A stretch of 64,000 bases of DNA from Gloeothece verrucosa PCC 7822. GTDB taxonomy: Bacteria > Cyanobacteriota > Cyanobacteriia > Cyanobacteriales > Microcystaceae. Location of the stretch: positions 342,773 through 406,772 of the forward strand of contig NC_014534.1 in the NCBI RefSeq assembly GCF_000147335.1, written 5' to 3'. Made by a program: the position numbers and the translations under genes. The notes beneath the pieces are model-generated. The model saw only the letters and a program-made list of their open reading frames with translations. It was not told the DNA's origin and made no database searches. Shown here one piece after another: positions 18,287 to 26,725 of this stretch (position 1 is its first letter; each line of letters begins with the position of its first letter).

Positions 18287-19384
18287 GGCAAAGCAACTTC
18301 ATCAAAAACGAACAAGAAGAAACAGGAAACCGCAAAGGGTGAAACAGGGCGAACAGCACTCAGTAAAGCAGGGAGTACACCAAAAGGAAAAACAAAGAGA
18401 ACACCAAGCACATCAAAAGGGATAACACCAAAGGATAAAGCAGGGAGTACACCAACCACATCAAAGAGGAAAACCCCTCTAGATGAAGCGACAACACTTA
18501 TTGAGTCCTGGGGGACAGTCGCATTACTTGTTAAAGAGCGCTTTGGATTATCTCAACCTGAACAGCTAATTCAGTTGCTTGAAAGACATTGGGCCACCCC
18601 AAAGGAAGCACAAGAGGCAGAACAACCACAAACTTCACTCTCTCCTCAAAATGCAAACCCAACCTCAGAGGATGACATTTCACTTAACCTAACAAGTCCC
18701 CCCGTTATTGCTGGTGCTGAGGTTGATAAGTCACCCACTAATCCTCAAACGCCAGGGGTAGATAAGACTAAGCCGGATATTCCCATTACTACTACATCTG
18801 TTGAGAATGCTTCAAATAATGAGCGTATTTCCCGCTTAGAGGAGATTTTTATCCAGAGCCAAACCTCCATCCATCAACTATCAAAAGATATTGCGAGTTT
18901 CATTAACATTTTACCTTCTCTACTCCAGCGCCCTGATCAAACCCCCTTGCCACCGACAACACCGCTTCTAGGGTCTCCATCTCAACCTAATAACCCCACA
19001 CCGGTGCAGCAGGAGTCAACAGCTTCCCCGTCTCGCCGCACTACTGAAGAAACTCCCCAAAACGCCACTGAAGAGGAGTCTTCCGCTCAACCGGCCACTC
19101 CTAAAAATGCTGCTTCCCTTGAGAAAATCAATAAAGCGATCGATCTCATCATCGATCTAAATAACTCGGCAACAACTAAAAAGGATAAGTGGCTCGTCTC
19201 CTTAAGCGCACTCAAGCAATTAACGAAATGTGGACAGGATACGATCGCGCGGGTGTTACAACAGAGGGCATCTGAGATCGAAAACCATCACGCACTTCAT
19301 GAATTGGGCAAGTTTCACAATAATAAGGGCAAATTCGCGCCCCCTATTACAGAGGTGATTCAATTGGCTCCCCCAATAAAATAA
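18287..19384 (+). pseudogene. C-terminal part of a protelomerase-like plasmid protein
   Basis: The frame is open from about 18287 to the TAA at 19384, but its 5' part has no ATG (a TTG lies at 18575), so it is probably 5'-truncated. The first segment is a basic, Lys/Thr/Ser-rich linker with two copies of a KAGSTP repeat. A proline-rich linker follows. The end, KINKAIDLIIDLNNSATTKK then SLSALKQLTKCGQDTIARVL and GKFHNNKGK, matches in layout the C-terminal domains of the protelomerase-like gene at 10101-12257 and the fragment at 47443-47733. The catalytic recombinase part is absent. A DNA-binding role for the domain is inferred. Confidence 0.5.
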
Positions 19385-19431
19385 TCCATCATTCCTTCCT
19401 TGCGGTACATCTTTGGGGCAAAAACACCCAA

Positions 19432-19532
19432 TTTGTAGTATGAGGTAAAAATTGCCTCAATATACTACAAACGATTTTTCGTCGTTTCAATCCTCTATTT
19501 TCGGGTAAATACATCTCCAAGTTGTAGTATGA
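19432..19532. repeat. Imperfect 40-bp palindrome plus a third copy of its arm
   Basis: TTTGTAGTATGAGG (19432) faces CCTCAATATACTACAAA (ending 19471), separated by a 9-bp AT-rich centre. A further direct copy of TTGTAGTATGA lies at 19522-19532. A smaller inverted pair AAACGA/TCGTTT sits between them. The cluster is non-coding and follows the protelomerase-like fragment. It could be an operator, a partition or replication site, or a degenerate resolution site; the centre is not a perfect palindrome. Confidence 0.5.
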
Positions 19533-19713
19533 ATCAGCCCCCTTTCTTCCTGCCCGCTTGCCGACTTTTTCTCCTTAACAGACTTCTCTTAAAGCTTTTA
19601 TGACGGAGATATGATGCTTAAAATATGATCAATATTCCCAACCTTTGTTTATAGCTTGATTTAAATCCTAAAATATAAAAAAGTTGATCGCCTCACAATT
19701 CTATGGAGCAGTG

Positions 19714-20334
19714 ATGGATGATTCTAATTCGACAATGCCCCCAACTCGCCAACTTCGCTATGAAAAACAATGTCGCCAGAATTGGAAAGAGAATGCAGCC
19801 AAAAAACAGGAAAAACTACGCTCTTATCTTCAACTTACTCGTGCTTTGAAAAGAAGCCGCGATAGCTGGAAAGCTAAAGCTAAGGAAGCCCAACAACAAG
19901 TCAAAGAATTAGAGAAACAATTAGCGATCGCTTCGTCTTCAGCCAAGACGGAAAATTCGGCACGATCCTCAACAGCTAGAACCGAATTTTCTCCCCCTTC
20001 AGAGGACAGCATTTCTCCAAATACCCAAACCAACTCGACTCAGGTTCAAACCCCCACACAAAACCCAAACCATGAATTAAAGAATGCCTTGTTCATCCTA
20101 ATCAATTCCATGACCCTGTTAATCTCTAAGCTTGAGCAGGGCATCTCCCCAAAAAAAAATCGCTCTCCCTGCACAGTCCCCCGTTTAGGGGACTGTGTGC
20201 TTCTGACATTCGGTACTTATCTAGTTCTTAAACAGATCTTCGGTATCTGTCAATTGCCCAGATACATCACCGATCGCTTGTCGATTGTTGGTCAGATCAA
20301 AGACACGGACACCACTGCCTTTTGCGAAGTTTAA
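19714..20334 (+). pseudogene. N-terminal part of an orphan transposase (paralogue of 39116-47442)
   Basis: The ATG at 19714 starts MDDSNSTMPPTRQLRYEKQC, and the next segment, RQNWKENAAKKQEKLRSYLQ, aligns closely with residues 20-45 of the transposase at 39116. A coiled coil (KAKAKEAQQQVKELEKQLAI) follows. After about residue 85 the similarity ends in a Ser/Thr/Pro-rich stretch, and the catalytic core is missing. The ORF then runs into the terminator and the end of the neighbouring reverse-strand gene. It is a truncated relic. Confidence 0.65.
20172..20197 (-). terminator. Stem-loop terminator of the reverse-strand operon
   Basis: CACAGTCCCC and GGGGACTGTG form a perfect 10-bp stem around a 6-base loop. 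On the minus strand it lies 24 bp after the stop of the Ntn hydrolase gene, and a run of nine T follows about 12 bases later (opposite the A-run near 20151-20159). It probably ends transcription of the 23543-20221 genes, though the T-run is further away than in a classical intrinsic terminator. Confidence 0.55.
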
Positions 20335-21243
20335 CTTGTTGGCCTCAAGCCAGACTAGAGTTGGATAAAAGGATGATTCGTACAGATAAAGTTTTTCTTG
20401 ACAACTAACGATTGTACGCCATCGAGTTGATGAGGCATAAGGTTCACCCGATTCGGGGACTCGAAACGGTTGTGCAACAGAACGCATAACACTTAAAACC
20501 CCAGCGATCGCCTCCTGATGGTTTGTCGGCTGGGGGAGACTCTTTAAATAAAAGGCAGCACGGACAAAACGATCAGCAGAATCAGAAGTACCCGGCAAAT
20601 GTAGGTCACCACCAAACCCTTTATACTGCTTGAGATTGAGAAGCTGGTCTTTGAAGGGCGGAGAATTACTCAGGACGTTGTACTCAATCGAATAATCACG
20701 AAGATCGCCACTGTAGTAGATGTTTCTTTGAACACCACCATTTTCAGTTTTTAGATATTCGACAATGGCCGACTCACCCTGAGCATCTTCGATCGCCAGA
20801 TGGTTTTTGATTTCCCGTTCGATATCTTCTACTTTGATCTTGGTTGGGACAATTTGCAGATCTTCATTATTGCGGAGGTATTCAACAACTTCTGAGACAG
20901 TGGCAAAGTTATCGAGGAAATATTGCACCGCTCGATCGCAATCAAGCCCTGGTTTTTTTGGATCGCGCTCCCCATAATAACTTTCAGTAAGCCAATTAGA
21001 ATGTATTGCCAATCCTGCTGTATTCATTCCATCAGCTACAGCCTGATTGTACACAGAAGTAACAATGCTGCCATATTTTGAGATCCACTCGATCCCGTCG
21101 CCCTCGACAGCACTTTGGCGCTGTAGTCCAGCAGGAAACACCCATAGCTTTTCTGCCATATCAGCACCCCAGTCCATATTACGACCGCAGATTGGATAAA
21201 ATTTGCCGTCAATATTTCCTGTCCATAACACTCGTGTACACAT
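20221..21243 (-). CDS. Choloylglycine hydrolase/penicillin V acylase-family Ntn hydrolase
   Basis: The protein is 340 residues. After removal of Met1, Cys2 becomes the N-terminal nucleophile (MCTRVLWTG). Other family positions are visible: the Arg/Asp of CGRNMDWG (R21, D24), an Asn in VLSNSPPF and an Arg in ADRFVRAAFYL. The family hydrolyses amide bonds, including penicillin V, bile salts and, in some bacteria, acyl-homoserine lactones; the substrate here cannot be deduced. No signal peptide is seen. It is last in a reverse-strand group with the Dyp peroxidase and the 164-residue protein, 257 bp downstream of the peroxidase. Confidence 0.88.
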   Translation of the reverse strand: MCTRVLWTGNIDGKFYPICGRNMDWGADMAEKLWVFPAGLQRQSAVEGDGIEWISKYGSIVTSVYNQAVADGMNTAGLAIHSNWLTESYYGERDPKKPGLDCDRAVQYFLDNFATVSEVVEYLRNNEDLQIVPTKIKVEDIEREIKNHLAIEDAQGESAIVEYLKTENGGVQRNIYYSGDLRDYSIEYNVLSNSPPFKDQLLNLKQYKGFGGDLHLPGTSDSADRFVRAAFYLKSLPQPTNHQEAIAGVLSVMRSVAQPFRVPESGEPYASSTRWRTIVSCQEKLYLYESSFYPTLVWLEANKLNFAKGSGVRVFDLTNNRQAIGDVSGQLTDTEDLFKN

Positions 21244-21500
21244 AACTTTATTTTCTTTTGATTTTACCTAGTTGAGTTTTATAGGGGGTTTTTTTCTTCC
21301 CACATCTTTTAGACGTTTCCCCCCCCCTCATTGGGGATTTTTTTGAGTTACGGGCAATTTTTTGCCCAAAAATCTAGGAGTTACCCATTGGCAGAAAAAT
21401 TAACTTATGCAAAAGCGATCGCCCTTCAGAAAATCAAAGGCGATCGCTCTCTCAATAGCTTGCAGATAAAAGTAATAATGACTATGTTGGCTCTCGTTAT
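21244..21500. other. Spacer with repeat shared with 23603-23666
   Basis: The part near 21307-21354 (TTTAGACGTTTCCC, then GAGTTACGGGCAATTTTTTG) resembles 23600-23660 (ATTAGACGTTTCCC, then AAGTTACAGGCAATTTTTGC). The same dispersed repeat thus lies on both sides of the peroxidase and 164-residue genes. GCGATCGC octamers are also present. Confidence 0.45.
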
Positions 21501-22889
21501 TTAAGTTGATGGTATTTCAGCCATGTATTTTAGGGCAGTAATACTAGGGAGAAAGCAGTAAGCACCTCCTCTCGTGATAATAAATCGCTCAAATCCTTTT
21601 ATTTCTAATGATTTTTCAGCAGACGGAGGGGATAATGGAATATCAAATTTGCTGTCTTGAGGGTTATTCGCACCGAGCAAAGGATCTTTAACATTGTCGC
21701 CTAAGTGAGCAAAAGAGCCACTATTCACCCAATCTTCCATAACAAATTCAAATTGTTGTCCGAGACTAGCACAGATGAACAAACCAAGCAGACCCCTTTC
21801 TTCATCAGCAGATTGAGGATCATAAGGGGGTCCATATGGTATTCCCCGACGTATAAGCCGACGGGAGTCAGGCTTTCCGATTGCTTTTAGGGTATTACGA
21901 GGATTATTGCGCCGTATATGTGAGCCAATGGGACATTTTAATCCATCTTGATCGTCTTTATAATCAAAGCTATTAAATTGTGCGTAAGTAATGGGTGGCT
22001 CAAGTTGATCCTTTTCTGGAGAAAGGTCTAAAGGTACACCATTACGCCAGCGACCACACATTTTAGCAGCTAGAATTTCTGGATCAATGTCCTTTTTCTG
22101 GTCTTGAAGGAACTTTTCAAAAGCAGCTACATTTTGCTCTAGCACTCGAAAAGCCGCAAAACTGCTATTTTTCCCCAATATATGTGGTTCTGGTACAAAG
22201 TATTGTGCTTGTGGCTCATCCATCAAGACAAACTCATAAGCAGGGATAACAGGCTGTCCATCGTCAGGAATGCCATCCTTCGCCGGAAAACCCTCTACTC
22301 TCGGCTGTGCAATTCCATCCCGATAGCCAAAATGAATCATGTCACTGGGTTTACCATCGTCATCAAGAAGTTTTGCACCGTCAAAATAACCCAATTCTTG
22401 GATTTCTTGTTTCTTAAACTTATCTCGTAATTCGACAGATTTCTGAGAAAGTGTATCCTGATCTTCGGCAAAGAGAAAAAGCAAAATATGAACTTTATCT
22501 TGTTTATCTAACCCGTTTCTCCAATTTTTAGGATCACTCTCTCCCGTATCACCTATGCCCGGAGCTTGAGCAATAGCGCCTTTTATAAATGGTTCATAAT
22601 TTTCAGATTCTCCAAATCCTTCATTAACATTATCTTGTAATTTCAGGGCTTTTAACCCTTCAAAAGTAAATCCAATATTTAAACAATGACTTGGTTTTAT
22701 ATTCCATTGCTCGGCACTGGTTATTTTAAGTGATTCACCCTTGATTAAATCACCTATAAATTCTTTTGCTTTGGTTGCATCATTAACAGAAAGAACAAAA
22801 TATCGCACAACATTCATGTTATAGCCACGCACAATTAAACCTTGGATATCAGCTAAGTTAAGCTCTTTTGAAGTCGCGTTGTTTGTCAT
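21501..22889 (-). CDS. Dyp-type heme peroxidase
   Basis: The ATG at 22889 (MTNNATSKELNLADIQGLIV) is preferred because AGGA precedes it at good spacing; upstream ATG codons lack a ribosome binding site. The 462-residue product shows the family signature GYRDGIAQPRVEG, whose Asp replaces the distal His of other peroxidases, and CPIGSHIRRNNPR with the probable proximal heme His. Dyp peroxidases oxidise dyes, phenolics and other substrates with hydrogen peroxide. No Tat signal is seen, so it is probably cytoplasmic. It lies between the 164-residue gene and the Ntn hydrolase. Confidence 0.92.
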   Translation of the reverse strand: MTNNATSKELNLADIQGLIVRGYNMNVVRYFVLSVNDATKAKEFIGDLIKGESLKITSAEQWNIKPSHCLNIGFTFEGLKALKLQDNVNEGFGESENYEPFIKGAIAQAPGIGDTGESDPKNWRNGLDKQDKVHILLFLFAEDQDTLSQKSVELRDKFKKQEIQELGYFDGAKLLDDDGKPSDMIHFGYRDGIAQPRVEGFPAKDGIPDDGQPVIPAYEFVLMDEPQAQYFVPEPHILGKNSSFAAFRVLEQNVAAFEKFLQDQKKDIDPEILAAKMCGRWRNGVPLDLSPEKDQLEPPITYAQFNSFDYKDDQDGLKCPIGSHIRRNNPRNTLKAIGKPDSRRLIRRGIPYGPPYDPQSADEERGLLGLFICASLGQQFEFVMEDWVNSGSFAHLGDNVKDPLLGANNPQDSKFDIPLSPPSAEKSLEIKGFERFIITRGGAYCFLPSITALKYMAEIPST

Positions 22890-23048
22890 ATATATCCTAT
22901 ATTGAAGTACCAGAATATTTGGAAGAGTATTTTTTGTGAAGCTGGCATGACTCAACTCCATCAAATTTGATTTTTCAGCAGGAGGAAAGTGAAGCCAAAA
23001 AGAAAGGCTTCTCTTTCCCCATGAATATAAAAAAGCTAGCCTTATTTC

Positions 23049-23543
23049 TTAAAGTACAGCTTCCTCGAAGTCGGCAACTACCCCTTGAACTGGGTTAGTA
23101 ATTTCCTTCACTATCTTATCAGGATAAGCCGTATACCATTTAGCGACTGGTTGATCATGTGCTTGTACATATTTAGAAAACTTTTCAGGTTGCTTTTTAA
23201 CATCTCTCAAATCTTTAGGAACATCGTCTAAATGTTGTAGTAAAGCATTAAATGTGTCACCAACTTTTGCCGCGAAGTCTTTAACATACCTTTCAAAACT
23301 TCCATCATAGAAAGTAAAGAGCGCGAACTTTTTATAATATTGCGTCCCATCGCTTCCTGTGGCCGGCTCAAGAAATAAAAAATTCCCAAAATGCACTGTA
23401 CCTACATCATTAAGACCTGCTGGACTAACATCTGCTATTAATGCACTAAGTTCTTTGTAGTTTTTTTGTACTGAATCCTCGTCCATGCCACCCTTAATTG
23501 GTGCAATGAAGCTTAATGGTCGTTGCCTGGGTTTATTGCTCAT
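23049..23543 (-). CDS. Uncharacterised protein (164 aa) upstream of the Dyp peroxidase
   Basis: The start at 23543 (MSNKPRQRPLSFIAPIKGG) is chosen because AAGGAG precedes it at good spacing. The sequence LSFIAPIKGGMDEDSVQKNY and later FALFTFYDGSFERYVKDFAA looks like a compact alpha/beta fold, and its FxxIxxI and FYDGSFE patterns recall the ferredoxin-like half domain of Dyp peroxidases and related proteins. That resemblance is only impressionistic. It is first in the reverse-strand group and may act with the peroxidase. Confidence 0.6.
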   Translation of the reverse strand: MSNKPRQRPLSFIAPIKGGMDEDSVQKNYKELSALIADVSPAGLNDVGTVHFGNFLFLEPATGSDGTQYYKKFALFTFYDGSFERYVKDFAAKVGDTFNALLQHLDDVPKDLRDVKKQPEKFSKYVQAHDQPVAKWYTAYPDKIVKEITNPVQGVVADFEEAVL

Positions 23544-23689
23544 GATCAAGACTCCTTATATACTGCTAAAGGTTAATGAAAGATGGCTCGTGCCCACTCT
23601 CATCTATTAGACGTTTCCCAACCCCGATTTAAGAATTTTTTAAGTTACAGGCAATTTTTGCAATCACATTTAACTGAATGCCACTAACT

Positions 23690-24848
23690 TATACCAATTG
23701 TGAAAATTTGAGCTACAATAAATATAATTATCTTATTTAAGTAACCTCAAACATAAAAGTTGATTACACCCAAGTCATTAGAGAAACCCCAGAAAAACTA
23801 AAACAACTCGCAAATAGGCAAAACAGGGTAGTTAGCTTTCAAAAAATACAAAGTTTATATTTATTAAAAATTGGTAAAATTCAAACAGTTACCAATTTAG
23901 CTACTTTTTTAGGAGTTCATAGAGTTACTATTCAAAAATGGTTAAAAAAGTACACTAATGGCGGCTTGGATAAACTTCTAGAAATTAAACCTCTAACGGG
24001 AAGACCATCTCAACTCAGTAATGAAACAATCGCCGAACTTCAAGTCAGATTAAATGAAGCCGAAAACGGTTTTAAAAGTTATGGAGAAATACAGGCTTGG
24101 TTAGAAAAAAATAGCTCATTAAAAATTAAGTATAAAACTCTTTATCATTGAGTAAGATATAGATTAAAAGCTAAGTTAAAAGTGCCAAGAAGAACAGCAG
24201 CTAAAAAAGACGAATCTTTGGCATTGGAGTTTAAAAAAAACTTCCTTTATGGTTAAAAGCGATCTCGTGGTTAGAGAAAATTGAACGAAAAACGACCAAT
24301 AGTGCCAGAAAAATTAAATACTGGTGTCAAGATGAAACTCGCTTAGGTTTAAAAACTTTGGAGAGAAAAAGAATTACGGCTTGTGGAATTAAGCCGATAG
24401 GGAAAGTTCAATGGCAATTTTCTGCCTATTATCTTTATGGAGTTATTGCTCCTCAAAATGGAGAAAGTTTATTTTTAGAGTTTTACCCGAAACGACCATA
24501 AATGTTTTCAAGTATTTTTAAATGAACTTTCAAATTATTCTCCAGATTTTTTAAATATTGTTCAGTTAGATAAGGGAAGATTTCATTTAAGTTATAACCT
24601 CAATATTCCTGATAACATTTTATTAATTTTTCAGCCACCGGCTAGTCCTGAGTTAAATCCAATTGAAAGATTTTGGCAATATTTAAAACATCAGTTAACT
24701 TGGAATCTTTACGAAAATCTTGACGAATTGAAAGAAACAGTTAGAAATATTTTAAAAGAAATTACTCCTGACAGAATTATTTCTTTAGCCGCATGGGATT
24801 ATTTATTAGCCGCTCTAACTGTAGTCTAACTTTTCAGAATTGGTATAA
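23690..24848. mobile_element. Decayed IS630-family element
   Basis: TATACCAATTGTGAAAA at the left matches the reverse complement of TTTTCAGAATTGGTATA at the right with one mismatch. The interval contains a broken IS630-type transposase. TA, the expected target duplication, is present at the edges. Confidence 0.75.
23753..24829 (+). pseudogene. IS630-family transposase, multiply disrupted
   Basis: The N-terminal helix-turn-helix part reads KVDYTQVIRETPEKLKQLAN with no ATG (ATA at the expected place). There is an in-frame TGA at 24149 after IKYKTLYH and at least two frameshifts, near 24236 and 24490. DDE-type pieces remain: WCQDETRLGLKTL, LDKGRFH, and SPELNPIERFWQYLK near 24640-24680. It is inactive. 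Confidence 0.85.
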
Positions 24849-25068
24849 GAATTACAGATACTTTTGAACTAATCGAATCGCACGTCCTGCTTCCAGCTTC
24901 AGCCTCCCGAAACCGCGTCGGGTCACTGTGGACAGGTCTTGAGTCACTCCGAACCTTGGAGGGAAGGACTTTCACCTTCATCAAACTAACAGTTCAGGGG
25001 TTCTAGGATACTATCCTGTCTAGCTTATGGATTAAACTAGAAACGAATCGCACTTAAGATATATGTGA
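24849..25068. other. Non-coding spacer next to the biosynthetic cluster
   Basis: No gene. The stretch between two GAATCGCAC words (near 24879 and 25044) is GC-richer and could fold. I have a vague memory of similar cyanobacterial dispersed sequences but cannot name it. Confidence 0.3.
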
Positions 25069-26445
25069 CTAAAGGATAGCCCCTAGCATAAACTCCCCGA
25101 CGGATGATTCTTCGTAGTAATCAATTCCTGTTGCTTTGGCAAATATGTCAGAATTGCCACTCCCCAAAGCACAAGGCGCTAATTTCATGGCTGTTGTGAC
25201 TAAATATAAGGTTTGATACATAACACCTACGTGCTTTAAAATAGCAGCATAAGCCATTGATTGATACTTCCAAAAAAATCGACCAAATCTAGCGGTAATA
25301 ATCAATAAAATTTGTGGCATTCCGTGTTGGGCGCTGGCATTATAAGCATCTGTAAATAAAGTTTCAATCCCTTGATTCCATTGGGTAACTAACTCTAATT
25401 CATGGGCATCTGGGCGATAATGATACAGCGCCGCTTCTAATCCCTGACAATAGTTAATAGCAGGATAAATTTCTAATTCATAAATTGCCCCACCACCTGG
25501 ATAAGGACGGCGGCTAACTTGTACTTTTTCTTTGAGATCAATTACTTCTTTTATTCTAGCACAACGATAGAGTAATTCTCCTAATTGTTCTACAGTAATT
25601 GGATTTTCATTGTACTCTCTAATGGAGCGTCTTGATTCTAAAACTTGAGTTAAAGAAATATCTGTTTTTGCTAATTCTTCTAAGTTGGGTTTATATAATT
25701 GAATTACCTGCTCACTCATAGGAGGTTTCACCACAGGGAGAGGTTCCATTTTTTCTAAAAAGCGGTATGTTCCTCCTACGGGATTACTATGTCTTCCTTT
25801 GCGACTGCGACTGTGGAATAATAAATCATGAAATTCCCATTTAATTAGATGAGTATTTTCTGCTTCTAATGAGAGCATTTTTGTTGCTAAAAGCAAACTA
25901 ATAAATTGTTGTGTTAGTTCTTCTGTAAGGTCGGGAATTTCTTCTGCTAAACTGGCACAACTTTGAGGTTGAGATAGTTTGCCTATCAGCGCTGTTGCTC
26001 GCCAATCTAATAAAATAATTTTAGCTTTAGATCGGGGAGATTCTAAGAGCATTTGTCCCTCTATTTGATGCAAATAGGCAAAGCGCGATAGGGTAAATGT
26101 TTGTTGTTGCCAATCAATTTCTGGACAACTAAATTGATAATCTCCTGTCATTGGGATGGCAGTAGCAAGGGGAAACACGGAATGACAAATCCAGCCTAAA
26201 TAAGTAAGTTTTTCTATATAGCTGGTAAATTTCTCTACTGCTTCTTGACCGTTTTTCTCTTTAACTAATTCTTGCAATTCAGAAAAAGTTTTAGGGTAAT
26301 TTTTAAGGTGATTGAAGGCAGTTTTTATCCTTAGTTGCGATGCTGAAAAGCTTAATTTTAAGGCGTTTGATTGTAAAATAATTTTTTCATCTTCTGCAAT
26401 TAGGTTGATGTCTTTTCCTAGAGAAAGGGTAAAAAATGAGTTCAT
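25069..26445 (-). CDS. SagB-type FMN-dependent peptide azoline dehydrogenase
   Basis: The 458-residue product (MNSFFTLSLGKDINLIAED) has the two parts of this family: an N-terminal peptide-binding segment and a nitroreductase-like C-terminal domain from about residue 240, with SRRSIREYNENPITVEQLGE and the FMN-pocket region SRRPYPGGGAIYELEIYPAI. Such enzymes oxidise thiazolines and oxazolines to thiazoles and oxazoles. In classical cyanobactin clusters the oxidase is fused to PatG; here it is separate. It is 280 bp downstream of the cyclodehydratase on the same strand, separated by a repeat with a possible hairpin. Confidence 0.88.
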   Translation of the reverse strand: MNSFFTLSLGKDINLIAEDEKIILQSNALKLSFSASQLRIKTAFNHLKNYPKTFSELQELVKEKNGQEAVEKFTSYIEKLTYLGWICHSVFPLATAIPMTGDYQFSCPEIDWQQQTFTLSRFAYLHQIEGQMLLESPRSKAKIILLDWRATALIGKLSQPQSCASLAEEIPDLTEELTQQFISLLLATKMLSLEAENTHLIKWEFHDLLFHSRSRKGRHSNPVGGTYRFLEKMEPLPVVKPPMSEQVIQLYKPNLEELAKTDISLTQVLESRRSIREYNENPITVEQLGELLYRCARIKEVIDLKEKVQVSRRPYPGGGAIYELEIYPAINYCQGLEAALYHYRPDAHELELVTQWNQGIETLFTDAYNASAQHGMPQILLIITARFGRFFWKYQSMAYAAILKHVGVMYQTLYLVTTAMKLAPCALGSGNSDIFAKATGIDYYEESSVGEFMLGAIL

Positions 26446-26558
26446 GTTTTTAAAAGAAGTAGTTAGTAAAATCAAGAATATTAATTCCCCTTAATAAGGA
26501 GGACTTAAGATTGTAGGTTAGGTTGACATAAGGAAATCCAACAATGATTCAAAAGTCC

Positions 26559-26647
26559 CGCATTCAAAAGTTTTACTATTGATGAATCAAGAGGATTGAA
26601 TAATGAATAAATTTTTGTTTTTTCCTCTTAAAAGAGGAGGCTTTTAA
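26559..26647. repeat. Dispersed repeat, copy 1 (between oxidase and cyclodehydratase)
   Basis: About 90 bp beginning CGCATTCAAAAGTTTTAC and ending in a hairpin-like CCTCTTAAAAGAGG then AGGCTTTTAA. A second copy in the same orientation lies at 35205-35296, beyond the last small genes of the cluster. The hairpin could attenuate or end transcription between the two minus-strand genes. Confidence 0.7.
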
Positions 26648-26725
26648 GCGAATTTTTTGGTAATTCTTGGGTGTGTTGGGTTGAGGCACGAAACCCAACC
26701 TACGAGGCTACGAGGCTGTTAACTA

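Noticed and set aside
18210..18425. 71-residue ORF MLSCVNKILKTLANSGFYFV
   Set aside because: It overlaps in another frame the basic linker of the protelomerase-like fragment, which has better coding character and is continuous with the downstream frame.
19432..19471. Palindrome as a true protelomerase target
   Set aside because: The centre is not symmetrical and the arms contain an insertion, unlike known resolution sites; kept only as an imperfect palindrome.
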